From NCBI RefSeq assembly GCF_019578655.1, contig NC_063257.1, positions 21,452,001 through 21,516,000 of the forward strand: a DNA stretch of 64,000 nt, written 5' to 3'. This document shows, in pieces, positions 35,172 through 45,853 of this stretch. The notes under the pieces were generated by a model that did not search any database, was not told the origin of the DNA, and saw only the letters and a list, made by a program, of their open reading frames with translations. A program made the position numbers and the translations under genes. Source of the stretch: Ricinus communis. Taxonomy: Eukaryota; Streptophyta; Magnoliopsida; Malpighiales; Euphorbiaceae. Each line of letters opens with the position of its first letter. Position 1 is the first letter of the stretch.

Positions 35172-35525
35172 ATGATTGTAGAGACTTCCCTCTGCCTATT
35201 TTCCATTTTAGAAAATAATTTACTACTTCAGGTCAATTTGGTAATTTCCCACTTTCGGGTACTTTTGGTTAGAATTTCCCGCCTCTAGGTACGATCTGAT
35301 TCATTTTGATGCCTTCTAGAAGCCATACTAGTGTTTGGCCCACTCAAGGACTAAAGTGTAATTTTGATGTGTTAGGGACCAAACTTATAATTTTTCAGAA
35401 ATTTCCCCCTCGAGATTCTAATTGGGCGTCTATGTATCTTATGTGGACTTGTACCAACTTTTTATACTAAAACATCATTTTGACTGGTCGGGGACCTAAA
35501 TGACATTTTTGCCCCCTCTAAGACA

Positions 35526-35534
35526 TATATATAA
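35526..35534 (+). promoter_or_regulatory. Putative TATA box of the antisense aORF (in B)
   Basis: TATATATAA is followed by a pyrimidine-rich leader (35545-35635) and an ATG at 35639, then a GTAACC that could be a donor. The aORF exon starts at 36071. The A copy (32318 region) has a similar TATATATATG. Promoter activity is inferred only from position. Confidence 0.45.
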
Positions 35535-36070
35535 CCTTATATCCACACTTCATTCACTTTATCCATTTTCCTTTACTTTCCTCTCAAAACCTTTCTTACT
35601 CATTCTTTGATCTCTTCTTCATTTCTCCACCAAAATTCATGAAATCAGCCCTAAAATGGTAACCTCTTCCTCAAGCTTTGTTGGACGTACCGCAATCGCA
35701 TTGAATTAGGAGTTTTCTACTCCAATTTCTACCAAAATGAAGAAGAAATTCCCTTTTTAGCAAAATTGAACACCCACCCCACATTTTTAGCCATCAAAGA
35801 GGTAATTTCTTGGCTTAAACTTTATTTTATACAACTTATAGACTTGGTATACATATTATTTGTCCAAAATATGTGAAAAATTATTGAAAATCCATATGCC
35901 CTAGCCTATAGAGCCGATCGGCTCTGCACAGTCCAAAATCGACTGTGCATAGGCCGAACGAGGGTTTTTAGGGATATTTTGCAAAAATAACAACTAATAC
36001 ACTTATATTTACCTATTTAGGTCTTTTTGTATGCACGTGATGCTTAATACCTGTGTATTTGGGTTTGTAG
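35535..36070 (+). other. aORF leader and intron in B
   Basis: A pyrimidine-rich leader is followed by AT-rich, probably intronic sequence ending in TATTTGGGTTTGTAG at 36070. It contains palindrome units at 35911 and 35929. The corresponding part of A is at 22792-22950, but its upstream portion is lost there. Confidence 0.55.
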
Positions 36071-36250
36071 GGTGACATTGTGTCGACCCGATTTGCCTGT
36101 AATTTTTATAGTGCTTGGGAATGGTTCGACGAGCTCCTTAGCTCGGTCTAGGCCAGGATTGGAGATACCGAATTCCGTCAGTTCGTGGCCATACTCATTC
36201 ACCCTACAATCAAGAGTGGAGCACTCATTCACCCTTTGGATGGAGCTTAG
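36071..36250 (+). pseudogene. aORF exon fragment in element B (plant mobile domain-like)
   Basis: After the acceptor the frame reads STRFACNFYSAWEWFDELL, a stop, then ARIGDTEFRQFVA, homologous to the first 50 residues of the exon at 20915-21310. It then departs into a duplicated HPTIKSGALIHPLDG-like segment and is cut at about 36250 by the Athila fragment. It is antisense to the pol of B, as in A. Confidence 0.7.
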
Positions 36251-36912
36251 ATGGCCAAGAACCACTAGGAATTCAGCAACTACATCAGCAGCCTAATGTT
36301 GCACCTTCAACTCAAGATGAAGAGTTAGTGTCAGAGGAGCTGATGATGAGGTTCATAACAAGTCTTGAGGAAAGATTCCAACAAACAGAGAGGATACTTG
36401 AAGATCAACAAGCCTCGATTAACAACATAGAGCATCAAGTAGGCTTAATCTTCAAGTTACTAGCGGAAGAGCAATTGAGAACTCCATCAAACGCTGCTGA
36501 ATCCGAGGAACATTTGAGCGCCATCACTTTGCGTTCAGGTGAGAATTTTTCTGGTTTATCTATTATGTTTGACGATGATACTTATGTGCAGGACGACTCT
36601 TTGAACATGGAGATAGAACCAGAAAAGGAAGAGGCAAACATGATCCCTCTGAAAGACTACCAACAAGAATACACAATTGATGATGCTGAGTTGCAGTTAG
36701 AGGAATTTTTGGTGGATTTTCCACAAGTCCCTTCGATGATGGAAGATGAGCACGAGTTGTCCAATGAAGAAGTCTTGGAGGAGCTCGAGTTTCTCCTAGC
36801 AAGTGAACCAAGCCAAGGACTGAAGAAAACCATAAACACTCCTGAAGAAATTGCCCAACCGTCGATCCTTCCAATTGTTGAAACTCTAGCTTTCAAATTG
36901 GAAGAGCCCTGA
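36251..36912 (+). pseudogene. gag C-terminal part fused to pre-RT linker, fragment I
   Basis: The frame is open over 194 codons from 36328. GIQQLHQQPN (about 36270-36300) and EELMMRFITSLEERFQQTER with LEDQQASINNIEHQVGLIFK and HLSAITLRSGENFSG match the gag C-terminus of F and D. The protease is missing: DYQQEYTIDDAELQLEEFLV runs directly into VPSMMEDEHELSNEEVLEEL, a linker that in F follows the protease (5340-5400). An in-frame deletion has therefore fused gag to the linker. Confidence 0.8.
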
Positions 36913-36927
36913 AACATCATGACTACG

Positions 36928-37192
36928 TGCAAATATATGAGGAGCGAGTTTTGCCCATCATCTTGGCGGCTTGCTTGGTATGGGAAGAGGAAGTTGACGA
37001 TTATCCCTCTAAGCGGATATTTGAAGCCATTTGCTTGGAAGAAGGATGGATGGTCGCCAATCCCCACCGTTTGCTTTTCACCATAAGTCCAGCTAAGAAG
37101 ACTCATCACATCAAAAAGAAGCGCTTTTGGGAGGCACCCCAAATTCTATTTTTCAATTTGAATATTTTACCCTTGCATTGTGAACTTAGTTG
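36928..37192 (+). pseudogene. Short pol 3' end, fragment I
   Basis: AKKTHHIKKKRFWEAPQIL (about 37095-37145) matches the last coding segment of F (EKEVLL-GTPTF, about 5794-5830). RT, RNase H and integrase are deleted. The preceding FEAICLEEGWMVANPHRL is not assignable. Confidence 0.55.
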
Positions 37193-38274
37193 ATTAGGTT
37201 TTATAGTTGGTTTTTGTTAATTTTTATTTATGTTGAGTGTATGAGTTGAGGATATATTGGTTTTGCAGGTGAGAAAGAGTGAGAAAGTGCTGAGAATCGC
37301 AACTTTTGCATTATCTGGAGATCAACACGGGCGTGTTCAAGACCGTGTTCATTAACACGACCCGTGTTCTGATTGAAGAAAATCAAACTAAGATGAACAC
37401 GTTCACAGAAGCTAACACGGGAATTTATGCCCTGCCGTGTCCACAACACGTTCCCGTGTCAAAGACCGTGTCCGTAACACGGGCGTGTTCTGAGAAGTGG
37501 TAAGTCAGCACGTTTTTATTCGCTTAACACGGCCTGATATCCATACCATGTTCATGAACACGACCCATGTTGTCGAACACGGGCGTGTTCCGCACACTTG
37601 CCTATATATACCACTTCATTCCAAAAAAAATTTGCTCTCCCCCATCTCTTATTATCTCACATCTTATTTCTCATTTCGAAGGCTTTGGATATTGCGTTTG
37701 TCAAGTAAGTACCCTCCAACTTCATTTTTCATTATTTTATTTTAATATTAGTTCGAATTTATATTTTTTTTGTGTTTCAATTTTTTCTTTTATTTATTTA
37801 TTTTTTGTTTATTCCCTTATTTTATTATTTGGTGCATGCATTTACATTCGTGTTTGTGCTTAATTTTCTTTTATTTTCTTTAATATAGTTTATATACTTA
37901 ACTTGCTCATATTTTTCGTTTTTCTTTTCTACCATTATTTATGATTGTGATTAATACCTTATTTTTCTCTTTATCATTATTGTCGGTTGCTAAACAATAG
38001 GCTCTGTCATAGATAGTCGACTCTGTTTGTATCTATTTTATATTAGCATGTTGGTTTGCGTTGTGATGGATTATGGCGAAGTAAACTCCATATGGATGAA
38101 TTGCAAATTTAATTGGTTAGCATTAGTTGGCAGTGTTGTGGATTAAATTTTCTTTCCAGGACATTGAGCAGTTTAATTTTATCGAGTTAAATCGTTTGGT
38201 TTGTTCATTTTATGCCGTTATGCTGCCAGAATTTTGTTGATCCTTAGTACTAAAAGTTTCCTTTTCAGGTACCA
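37193..38274 (+). other. Noncoding stretch with CACGGGCGTGTT palindromes, TATA box and intron-like leader
   Basis: Repeated AACACGGGCGTGTT-type palindromes lie at 37325-37595, followed by TATATATA (37603-37610), a pyrimidine-rich leader and a long T-rich tract ending in TTTCCTTTTCAG at 38269, just before an ATG at 38275. This looks like a promoter and intron feeding the downstream ORF. No coding sequence is seen. Confidence 0.5.
37603..37610 (+). promoter_or_regulatory. Putative TATA box ahead of the Athila-type ORF
   Basis: TATATATA lies after the palindrome array and before a CT-rich leader (37630-37680). Inferred from position only. Confidence 0.4.
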
Positions 38275-39544
38275 TGTCCACTAGACGAGGATCAAGAGTT
38301 TACAAGAGGAGGTGGACCGATGGTTCCTCTTCCTCTCGATCGTCGTGTGCCAAACTAGTTCGGGCCAAATTAGACCACTGCAGTGCCATCGATTCCTACT
38401 TTTCCAAGGGCAGCCCACCTTTGAGCGGAGATATCAATTGATGAGGCACAAAGATTTGGGAAAGGGGCGTGGGATAGGTAGCGGCCTTGGAGACCGTCGG
38501 ACTTGCAATTGCGATCGCCGATATCTCGAGACACCCCCATTTCAACATTTCTTTGACATTGTTGAACCAACATATAGGGAGTTGACTGTGGAGTTTGCCG
38601 GCACTTTCTTTCCTGCAAAGCCGATTCGCGGGACTTCCAACAACCGGATGCGATCGGTTTCGGATTAGCAAGGCAAACTTTCACGATGAGTGTCGTGAGT
38701 TTGGGATACACTTAGGCTTGTGGAATGAGGAGGATGCAGTTTGGAGAGGTTTATAGTCGTTGTATACACAAGCCCGGTGTGTCATATCCTCGGATGTGGG
38801 GTCGAGATTTCCCGATGACGAGGGTTCTGATGCCGGCCGATCCAAGGCATCTAACTTGCACGAAGGTACGGTACTTACATCATTGGCTAGGACCATCACC
38901 GGCAGGGAGATAGTGGTGGTGTAGTTACCCGTACCGGACTGTTTATACTTTCGGCATGCACCGGCACGGTCTGTCGACATGGGGTACTTATTGGCCAGAC
39001 GGATCGGTGCCTTCCTGCAACAACTCAAAGAAGGTATTTTCCTGTTTTGGGACTTACATTACTCATTCCGGCTAGGAGCTTAGGAGTTTTGGAGGAAGCG
39101 ATACCACATTTAGCGGTGGGGGTGATGGAAACGTTGGGACTTCCCCAAATGGTTAGTATGGGGATGGTGACTCGTAGGCAGGGTCCGCTAGGACTAGAGT
39201 ATAGACTGAGGAATGCTCTCTTGGCAGCACTCAGAGAGGAGCGACCTGCCCCACGAGCCCATGGTACACAGGATGTCCCACCTCCTTTTGATATTCTGGA
39301 GTTTTCCTCCAAACCGTCTACTTCAGCTCCTTCTAGTTCTTCATCAGCTGTTTTAGGAGTCTCCCCAATTGAGTTTAGAGAGCTGCAGCTTAGAGTGCAG
39401 AGGTTGGCAGAGGAGCAGCAGCAGCATTTCATTCGACAAGAGGCTTTTCAACAGGACCTTTTACAGCGTCATACTGAGTTTCAGAGCCAGATGATGGCTC
39501 AGTTTGAGAGGCAGAGGGCTATGCTTCAAGCCCTGATTGAGTAG
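38275..39544 (+). pseudogene. Athila-type downstream ORF (env-position / ORF1-like), fragment I
   Basis: The ATG at 38275 opens MSTRRGSRVYKRRWTDGSSS. Pieces in different frames follow: RRYQLMRHKDLGKGRGIGSG, PPFQHFFDIVEPTYRELTVE and FAGTFFPAKPIR, then FRISKANFHDECREFGIHLG with LWNEEDAVW, RYLHHWL, LLARRIGAFLQQLKEGIF, IPHLAVGVMETLGLP and a Gln/Glu-rich helical C-terminus (LQLRVQRLAEEQQQHFIRQE) ending at the stop at 39542. The EPTY-ELT-EF and RYLH motifs recall the Arabidopsis ATHILA ORF family. Its function is unknown and it is broken by several stops and frameshifts. Confidence 0.65.
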
Positions 39545-41330
39545 GGAGGTAGGTTAGAGGCCTCTATGGCTAATGACATGTTTGATGATATTTTGCTGGA
39601 CTTTGCACTGCACGTCCATAGAGCCGGGTTCAGAGCGAGCCATTTTGACATCCCTCTAGCGGATGATCCGGTGGCCCTCCTTCTCCAACTGAGCACCCTT
39701 CAACACGACTGACAAGCCTCCTATTGTCGCTCTTGCCGATCCACCGGCTCGCATGTGACACTACTTCCGATCCTCGGAGAGCGGCCCACTCCTCCACCAC
39801 GGACCGGCCCGGTAGCCACGATATACTGTGATGCACCTCTTTTCACTCCCGGAGCCATAATCAGGCGGTATTAGTTTCTTTTCCTTTTCATTTCATATAT
39901 TTTTTACACTGAGGACAGTGTGTCCTTCAAGTGTGGGGTGGTGATATCAATATATACTTACTTTCATGTTCTATTATTTTGTATATGAAATTTAGATCCT
40001 TTTCTGGTGTATATATCGCATTTCATTTATTCCATCTCAGTTATTTGTTTATTCTTTGTGCAATTCTTTTGTAAAATTTTGAAAATTTTTTCACTTTGTT
40101 TCGATGCTCTTACAGTTGACTTGCTTTTGAAATCCTGTTTATGTCCATGTGATCGGGTAAAACCGATAGTGTTGAGTCTTGCGGAAGAATGTAAGATAAT
40201 TAGTTTGAGTTTTGCACTAAGTTACTTTGGTCTATTTAATTCTGTTTTGATGATTTTTATTTGGAACCTACTCAAAAAGCACACTTGTGAGAAATTGAGC
40301 CTAAATTGTAAGCATACACGTTATATGCTTTTATTTATTTCTTGTTGAGAGTGCCAATTACTATTTTTACTTTTAGAACTTGCTCGGTAATGCTTATGAG
40401 GGCCACAAGGAGAGTTTAACACTTTGGTATGATAGAGGCACTTAGGTTTTTTATTCTAGCCAAATAGCCTTCATTCGTTTATTGATTCTGTAGATAACCC
40501 TTTCTTTCACCATTTTTTTTATCATATTCTATTACCACTTAGTTTTATTCTGCTTTGGGTTATGATTTTGCACATGAGTTGTTTTTATTGGGAACTTTTG
40601 TCTTGGGAATAGCTTTAGAATCTTGTAGCAGCTTACTTCAATCCAAAAAGAAATTCACTCTATTATGTGAATGTTCTTCCCTTATAAAAAAAAAAGAAAA
40701 AAAAAAGAAAGAAGAAAATATAAAAAAAAAAGAAAAAAAAAAGAAAAAAAGAATAAGAGGGAAAGGTGATGAAAAGAAAGAAAGTAAGTGAGCTAAACAT
40801 TTTGACTTGATTCCTATTTCCCACCTTGGACTACTATCCATTGTTTACCCCTTGTGATCATTGTGACTTGTGTGCATGTCATGTATTTCATTGCAGAACA
40901 CCATAGGTTCAACTCTGACCAAATTTACCTACCCTTACCTAATCCCCATTACAACCCTTATAAAGACCTCTTGACATGGTTGTTGACTCTCCATAATTGG
41001 TAGGAGTAGGATTTAAGAGCAAGCATATAGTAAGTAAGGCAGTAGTTGATGCATTGAGCAATTAAACACTACCCTTTAAACACTTTGAGTGATTTAGAGT
41101 GAATCTGGTGAGGAGATGGTTCTGAATAATTTCCTTGAGACAGTATTTTGTGAATTATTGGCATCTTGGTTATGATACTTGAATTGATTGCTTCGTTTCT
41201 TTTTGTTTGACTTGTGCTTGTTAAGGATATGTGCAAGAACTCTCTAGCTTGTTTGTCAGTTTAAGTATTGTTCCTTAGTGGTTTATTTTCCTTATTTTAC
41301 TTTTGATTGCTTAGGAATGAGCAATGAGCT
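39545..41330 (+). other. 3' noncoding region of fragment I
   Basis: No coding sequence. It holds an internal purine tract, AAGTGTGGGGTGGTG (39929-39943), a purine low-complexity run (40684-40760), and segments collinear with the 3' region of F (for example CTCGGTAATGCTTATG and CCATTACAACCCTT). Its order matches F despite heavy divergence. Confidence 0.65.
40684..40760 (+). repeat. A/G low-complexity tract
   Basis: Runs of A broken by single G or GAAAG blocks. The frame through it codes almost only Lys and Glu and is not a gene. Confidence 0.95.
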
Positions 41331-41345
41331 AAGTGTGGGGTTATT
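41331..41345 (+). other. Polypurine tract of fragment I
   Basis: AAGTGTGGGGTTATT lies directly before the LTR start, as in F (7486-7500). Confidence 0.75.
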
Positions 41346-42794
41346 TGATGTGCGTAAAATACACACATCTAAATGGGGTTTTTAAGATTGATTTTATGGA
41401 CATTTGGATGTGAATTGGTCTCAACACTCACCTTATACATATGTTTGTGTGCATTAGGTCCAAAAGAGGTCAAAGGATGAAAAAGGAAAGAATTGGAGCA
41501 TAATTGGATGTCAAAGGCTGAAATGAGCTAAATGCGAGCATGAGGAAGCTGAACATGGCCGTGTTGATCTCAACGGCGTGTTAGCTCGATCAAACATGGG
41601 CCGTGTTACCAACACGGGGACAAACACGGCCGTGTTGGACATCAAAGAAGAAGTAGATTTTAGGGAGCACGGCCACCGAGAGTAACACGGCCAGGAACAC
41701 CATCCCGTGTTAAGAACACGGCCGTGTTGGAGGCGACAGGGGGTATTAATTAAAAGAACGAAAAGAAGAGAAAGAGAGGAGGCTAGGGTTAGAACGTCCC
41801 AAAACCCTAATTTTTCTCTCCCTAAGGGTTTTCTGAGCTGAAACCAAGGGAAAAGGAGACTTGGATCAAGGTTTCAATCAGATTTCCTTGAAGGATCGAA
41901 GATGGGGCAAGGTTTGTTGATTGATTTTCAAATCGAGCAAGAGGACACAAGAATCGATTCAATTGGAGCAAAAGGATTTGGGGCTGTTTACTCTCATCCA
42001 AGGGTGTAATCGGGTTTTCTCTACCTTTGCTTATTGTTGTAATTGAATTCTTGTATATTTTGAGAATGAACATGATTAGCTAGATTGATTAAATCCATTG
42101 GGATTTCTTTACTATATTGGCTTGATATTATATTATTGGATTGTTTGAGTTGGTTTTGTATTCTTCTTGTTTTCAGTATTAATAAGATTATGCATTATTC
42201 ATGAGACGTTGTGAATTGTGATGTTTAGATTGCTTTATGAGATTGAGAAATCCGTTTGGCAATTGGAATTTTGAATAGCAAGAACTGGTTAATAATCGCT
42301 TAGAGATAAGGATAATTAACTAGCCGGATTAAGAATTAACAAAGCTTAATAGAGGCGGATTAAAGCTTAATGCTAATTTAAGAATCAATCGTTAGGAAGA
42401 GATTCCAACTTTAGGTTATTAGGTTTAGGAATTCGGTTATCTCGAGAGAAACCGAATTGATTAAGAATAAATCACGGGTAGCATAATTAGACTCACCGAT
42501 CCTTTATCTTTTGTTCGGTTGCTAACTAGTTTAGATTCCCTTTGGGTTTTTCTTCTTGTCTTGATTATTTCGTTTATCAATCACTCTTGCATCTCCCTTA
42601 GGACTTAGCTTGTAGCTATTAGTTAGTTTAGAAATTATTTATCGCTAATTTTAGGTTAGTATAACAAAGAACAAAGGAGTAACTCTGGGCTTTCACTTTC
42701 CCGAGAAATACGACCTTGATACTCGCCATTAGTGCTAGACTGCATCGATAGGTACACTGCCTTATATTGTAGCTAACACGAGTAGCAACCATCA
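41346..42794 (+). repeat. LTR of fragment I
   Basis: It starts TGATGTGCGTAAAATACACA and ends CAACCATCA, 1449 bp. The second half is close to the solo LTR 3410-4926 (reverse strand), including CGATCCTTTATCTTTTGTTC and the terminal 80 bases. It contains CACGGCCGTGTT palindromes at 41550-41730. It is bounded on the left by a polypurine tract and on the right by a primer site, so it plays the role of both 3' and 5' LTR. Confidence 0.88.
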
Positions 42795-42800
42795 AGTTTT

Positions 42801-42818
42801 TGGCACCGTTACCGGGGA
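42801..42818 (+). other. Primer-binding site, tRNA-Asp type, after LTR of fragment I
   Basis: TGGCACCGTTACCGGGGA lies six bases after the LTR end, with the same spacing as in F. It matches the tRNA-Asp complement at all but two positions. Confidence 0.85.
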
Positions 42819-42850
42819 ATATCAATAAGTACGAGCCAAAGCACGTGTAG

Positions 42851-43330
42851 ACTTGATATGTTCTTTCCCCACGAGGTCATGATGGCTGAATTTCCTAGAT
42901 GAAAGACATCTCAGACACACTCATTCGCTAGACTTGCCCTTGGTGGAGAATCAAGCATGTCACATTCATTGTGTACGATGATTATGTACCTTTACCCGGA
43001 TTATGAGCATCCACTTTCTATACACCTTCGAGACTTTGCTGCCAGTATGGGCAGAAGAGCGAATCTTGGAATTTCCACTAGAATTTGAAGGCTTTCCACT
43101 CAGATAGGCCTTCCAAGATAAAATCGAGAGACTATGGTCCCGGCGGGACATAGAGCAAAACCTTAATTTTGAGGGCGATCTAACCACCAATGACAACTTC
43201 AAGGCTTGGGTTCAACTTCAGATTTCCACTTCTCCTGGCTTTGCTTAATTCAAGAGAACTCGAGAACTAGTTTATTCCATCTAAGGATGCAGATGCAGAT
43301 GTGAAAAAGATAAGAAGATAGAAATTATGC
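42851..43330 (+). pseudogene. 3' part of antisense aORF in element B
   Basis: One plus-strand frame reads LNFLDERHLRHTHSLDLPLV, ENQACHIHCVR, stop, IMSIHFLYTFETLLPVWAEE, RILEFPLEFEGFPLR, stop, DKIERLWSRRDIEQNLNFEG and DNFKAWVQLQISTSPGFA, ending at a stop near 43248. The last part is collinear with the aORF end of A (18760-18838, minus strand). It is antisense to the pol of B. I do not recognise a named domain in this part. Confidence 0.6.
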
Positions 43331-44900
43331 TTCATTTTAGATCTCATTTTTTGCTTAGGACTTTTAGCTTTGTTTTTCTTTCAGTTAGTGTGTAAAATGG
43401 TAAATAGACATACATATGTTTGATAATAATTCTAAACAATTTTATTCATTTAGTAAAATCCCATATGGGTACATTTGGATTTTTGACGATATAACTCCTG
43501 TCATCATCCAGTCTTTTCAGATTTTGTAGTTGATTATTTTCTCTAATTGCCTTGACTTTTGCCTGACCATCCTTTTCAGATTTCCCAATCAGCAGGCTAT
43601 CTTTTCTATTATTTTACTTCTTTACACATAGTATTTTTTGGGAGATCTATGTTGATTGGTTTGGTGAACTCATTCTCCTCTAGGTCTAAGATCTTAGCAG
43701 CATGTTTGGGCAAGATCTTCTTTACCAAGTATGGGCCTTCCCAGTTTGGCCTAAACTTCCCTCTCAGGTCGAATGCAATAGGTCTTGTATGTTTCAATAC
43801 TAGATCACTAGCTCTAATCTTTCCCGGATTTACTTTTTTCTTGAATGTCGTAGCTATTCTTTTTTTAGTACAACTACATGTGATATAGGGCTTTCATCAT
43901 TTTCTCATTAACCAAAGCCAATTGTTGGTATCTTTGCTCAACCCACTAGTACTCCAGTATTTTAGCCTCTAATATAACTCTCAAAGACTTCAACTCTAAC
44001 TCAACCTACAAAACTACTTCAGTCCCATAAACCATAGAGTATGGTGTTTGCCCAGTCGATGTTCTCTCGATTGTTTGATTTCCCCAAAGTGCAAAGGGTA
44101 ATCAAAATGACTAGTCCTTGTGATTCCATACCATCTTCGAAAGTACTTTCTTCATATTCTTGTTGGCTCAATCTACCGCTCCATTCGTTTGAGGTCTAGA
44201 CATAGAAGATTTGTGATGCTCGATCTTGTATTCTATTAATAAGTCCACTGTCTCACCCATTAACTGTACCCCGTTATCCATCAAGACATCATGTGGGACT
44301 TCGTATCTGCAGATGAGGTTCCTTTCTATAAATTTGGCCATTTGTCTTGCCCTCACGGTAGTGAATGACTCAGCTTCGACCCATTTCAAGAAGTATTCAA
44401 TTGCTAAGACTATGAACCTATGACCATTCGATGGAGGTTTTATTTCATCGATGATATCGATCCCCAAGCTGCAAAAGGCCATGGAGACGTTAAGTTGTGC
44501 AGCTCAGTTGGACGTACGTGACTTTTGTCACTGTACAGCTAGCATTCACAATATTTCCTCACCAGTGCTATACAATTCTTCTCCATTGCTAACCAATAAT
44601 AACCCTGCCACATGATCTTCCTGGTTAAGACTATGCCACTCATATGAGGCCCGTATACTCCTTTGTGCATTTCCTCCATCACGAGCTTCCTCTTTAGTCA
44701 TACATCAGAGTTGTACACCCGACACTATTCTTTTATACAAGACTCCTTGATGGCTGAAGTAATTCCTAGCTTGAATCCGCAGTGTGTATCTTTCTTTAGC
44801 AGTCGCTTCTTCTGGATACTCCCTGCTTTCTATAGCCTCTTCAGATCATAGAACCATGGCTTCTCTTTTGGTCCTATCTGAACCTGCATTACTGATCCCT
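43331..44900 (-). pseudogene. Integrase of element B
   Basis: Minus-strand order: a zinc-binding-like N-terminal region (about 44560-44860, degraded), then the core PPSNGHRFIVLAIEYFLKWV, EAESFTTVRARQMAKFIERN, YEVPHDVLMDNGVQLMGETV, YKIEHHKSSMSRPQTNGAVD (44168-44440), and the C-terminal module GKFRPNWEGPYLVKKILPKH followed by LDLEENEF (about 43640-43770), a GPY/F-type domain. The core order D...D...(N)G is visible. The first Asp position reads AIEYF where A has AIDYF, so a catalytic Asp is changed to Glu. From 43331 to about 43558 the sequence is the untranslated tail. Confidence 0.82.
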
Positions 44901-45853
44901 TTGATAACAAGGTGCACCTGGTTTCACAATCACCAATGGCTTTATTGAAAGCTCGAGGGATTGACCCATATAGATGACAGGGTAGCTAGAGCATCAGCCA
45001 TCTGATTCTCGTCTTGAGGCAAGTGTACAAAGGAACATTTGGAGAAATTGCATACTAGAGTCCTGAGATAGTTGACATACATTTTCAACCTCTCTTCTTT
45101 TACTTCTCATTCCTCGAAGGCTTGTTGGATTACTAGCATAGAGTCTCCATAGACCATCAAATGCTTAGGTCTTGTTACCACGCCTGCTTGTAATCTAAAT
45201 AAACATGGTTCATACTCTGCCATGTTATTGGTCACTTTAAAGTCTAGTATATTGGTCGTTTCCAGCATCTTCTCTGCCAAGTTATTGGTCACTTTAAAGT
45301 ATAATATATTGGCCGTTTGCAGCATCTCCCTTTCTACCATAATCAGAACTACTTCCAAGACTGCCTCTCTTGCGTTCATGGCGCCATCGCATATATATTC
45401 TGCTTATGGAACTGGATTGCCCCTAAATTCTTATTAGGAAATTCTAGATCCCAAGGGTTGTCTTCTTCGATCACGTTCTAAGCTAAAAACTTAACTATAG
45501 CTCTACCTTTGACTACTTTCTTAGTGATGTACTCAATGTCGAATTCCATTAGGAGCACTAACCATCTAGCAAGCTTTCCTATAAGAGATGGAGCTTCAAA
45601 TAAGTACTTCAGAGGGTCTATTTCTGATATTGCTTGGTCTTATAAGACTGAAAGTAGTGCCTCAACTTTCTTATAGCACATATCATGGCTAAGCACGTCT
45701 TTTCCACGAGGTCATACTTTGACTCACAAGGCAACAACTTCTTATTGAGATAATAGAACACAGGGTCTACATTGTTAGGTCTGCATTGTGCTACCATTTC
45801 CCAATGGATTCCTTCTCCAAGGCCAAGTATAGGATTAATGGCTTGCCATCCTT
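44901..45853 (-). pseudogene. RNase H and second RNase H of element B
   Basis: The minus strand has KKLLPCESKYDLVEKTC-like RNase H pieces (45660-45760), then the second RNase H: NAREAVLEVVLIMVEREML and, after a 57-bp tandem duplication (45216-45329), FKVTNNMAEYEPCLFRLQAG, VTRPKHLMVYGDSMLVIQQA, ending in FVHLPQDENQMADAL-like sequence near 45000. The open frame 45107-45379 crosses the duplication. Confidence 0.8.
45216..45329 (-). repeat. 57-bp in-frame tandem duplication in the second RNase H of B
   Basis: Units 45216-45272 and 45273-45329 both start TCTGCCA and contain GTTATTGGTCACTTTAAAGT. 57 bases is 19 codons. A and C have one copy. Confidence 0.95.

Larger units (their letters stand above)
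34839..35524 (-). other. 3' noncoding region of B with two minisatellites; also upstream flank of aORF
   Basis: It has no pol sequence. Next to the LTR a weak polypurine tract (AAACCAGGAGTATT, minus strand 34852-34839) is seen. Two tandem arrays (35001-35086 and 35088-35171) follow, then sequence collinear with 32318-32591, 53015-53326 and 60345-60391, where A is split by insertions. This stretch is the uninterrupted reference for those junctions. Confidence 0.75.
36251..42850 (+). mobile_element. Rearranged Athila-like fragment I inside the aORF of B
   Basis: It begins in mid-gag, has pol almost wholly deleted, carries an Athila-type ORF downstream of pol, a 3' noncoding region, a polypurine tract and a full LTR. 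Unexpectedly, this is followed by a primer-binding site and about 30 bases of leader before aORF sequence resumes near 42851. There is no LTR on the left. The order is that of a circularly permuted element. Confidence 0.72.

Noticed and set aside
35085..35288. ORF with heptad-like MPIDLGT repeats
   Set aside because: It arises from a 21-bp minisatellite. The homologous array in A has no such open frame of note.
38370..39432. Several overlapping minus-strand ORFs of 90-135 codons
   Set aside because: They are shadows of the Athila-type ORF on the plus strand, which has the recognisable motifs.
40555..40791. Lys-rich ORF, possible basic protein
   Set aside because: It is the translation of an A/G low-complexity tract.
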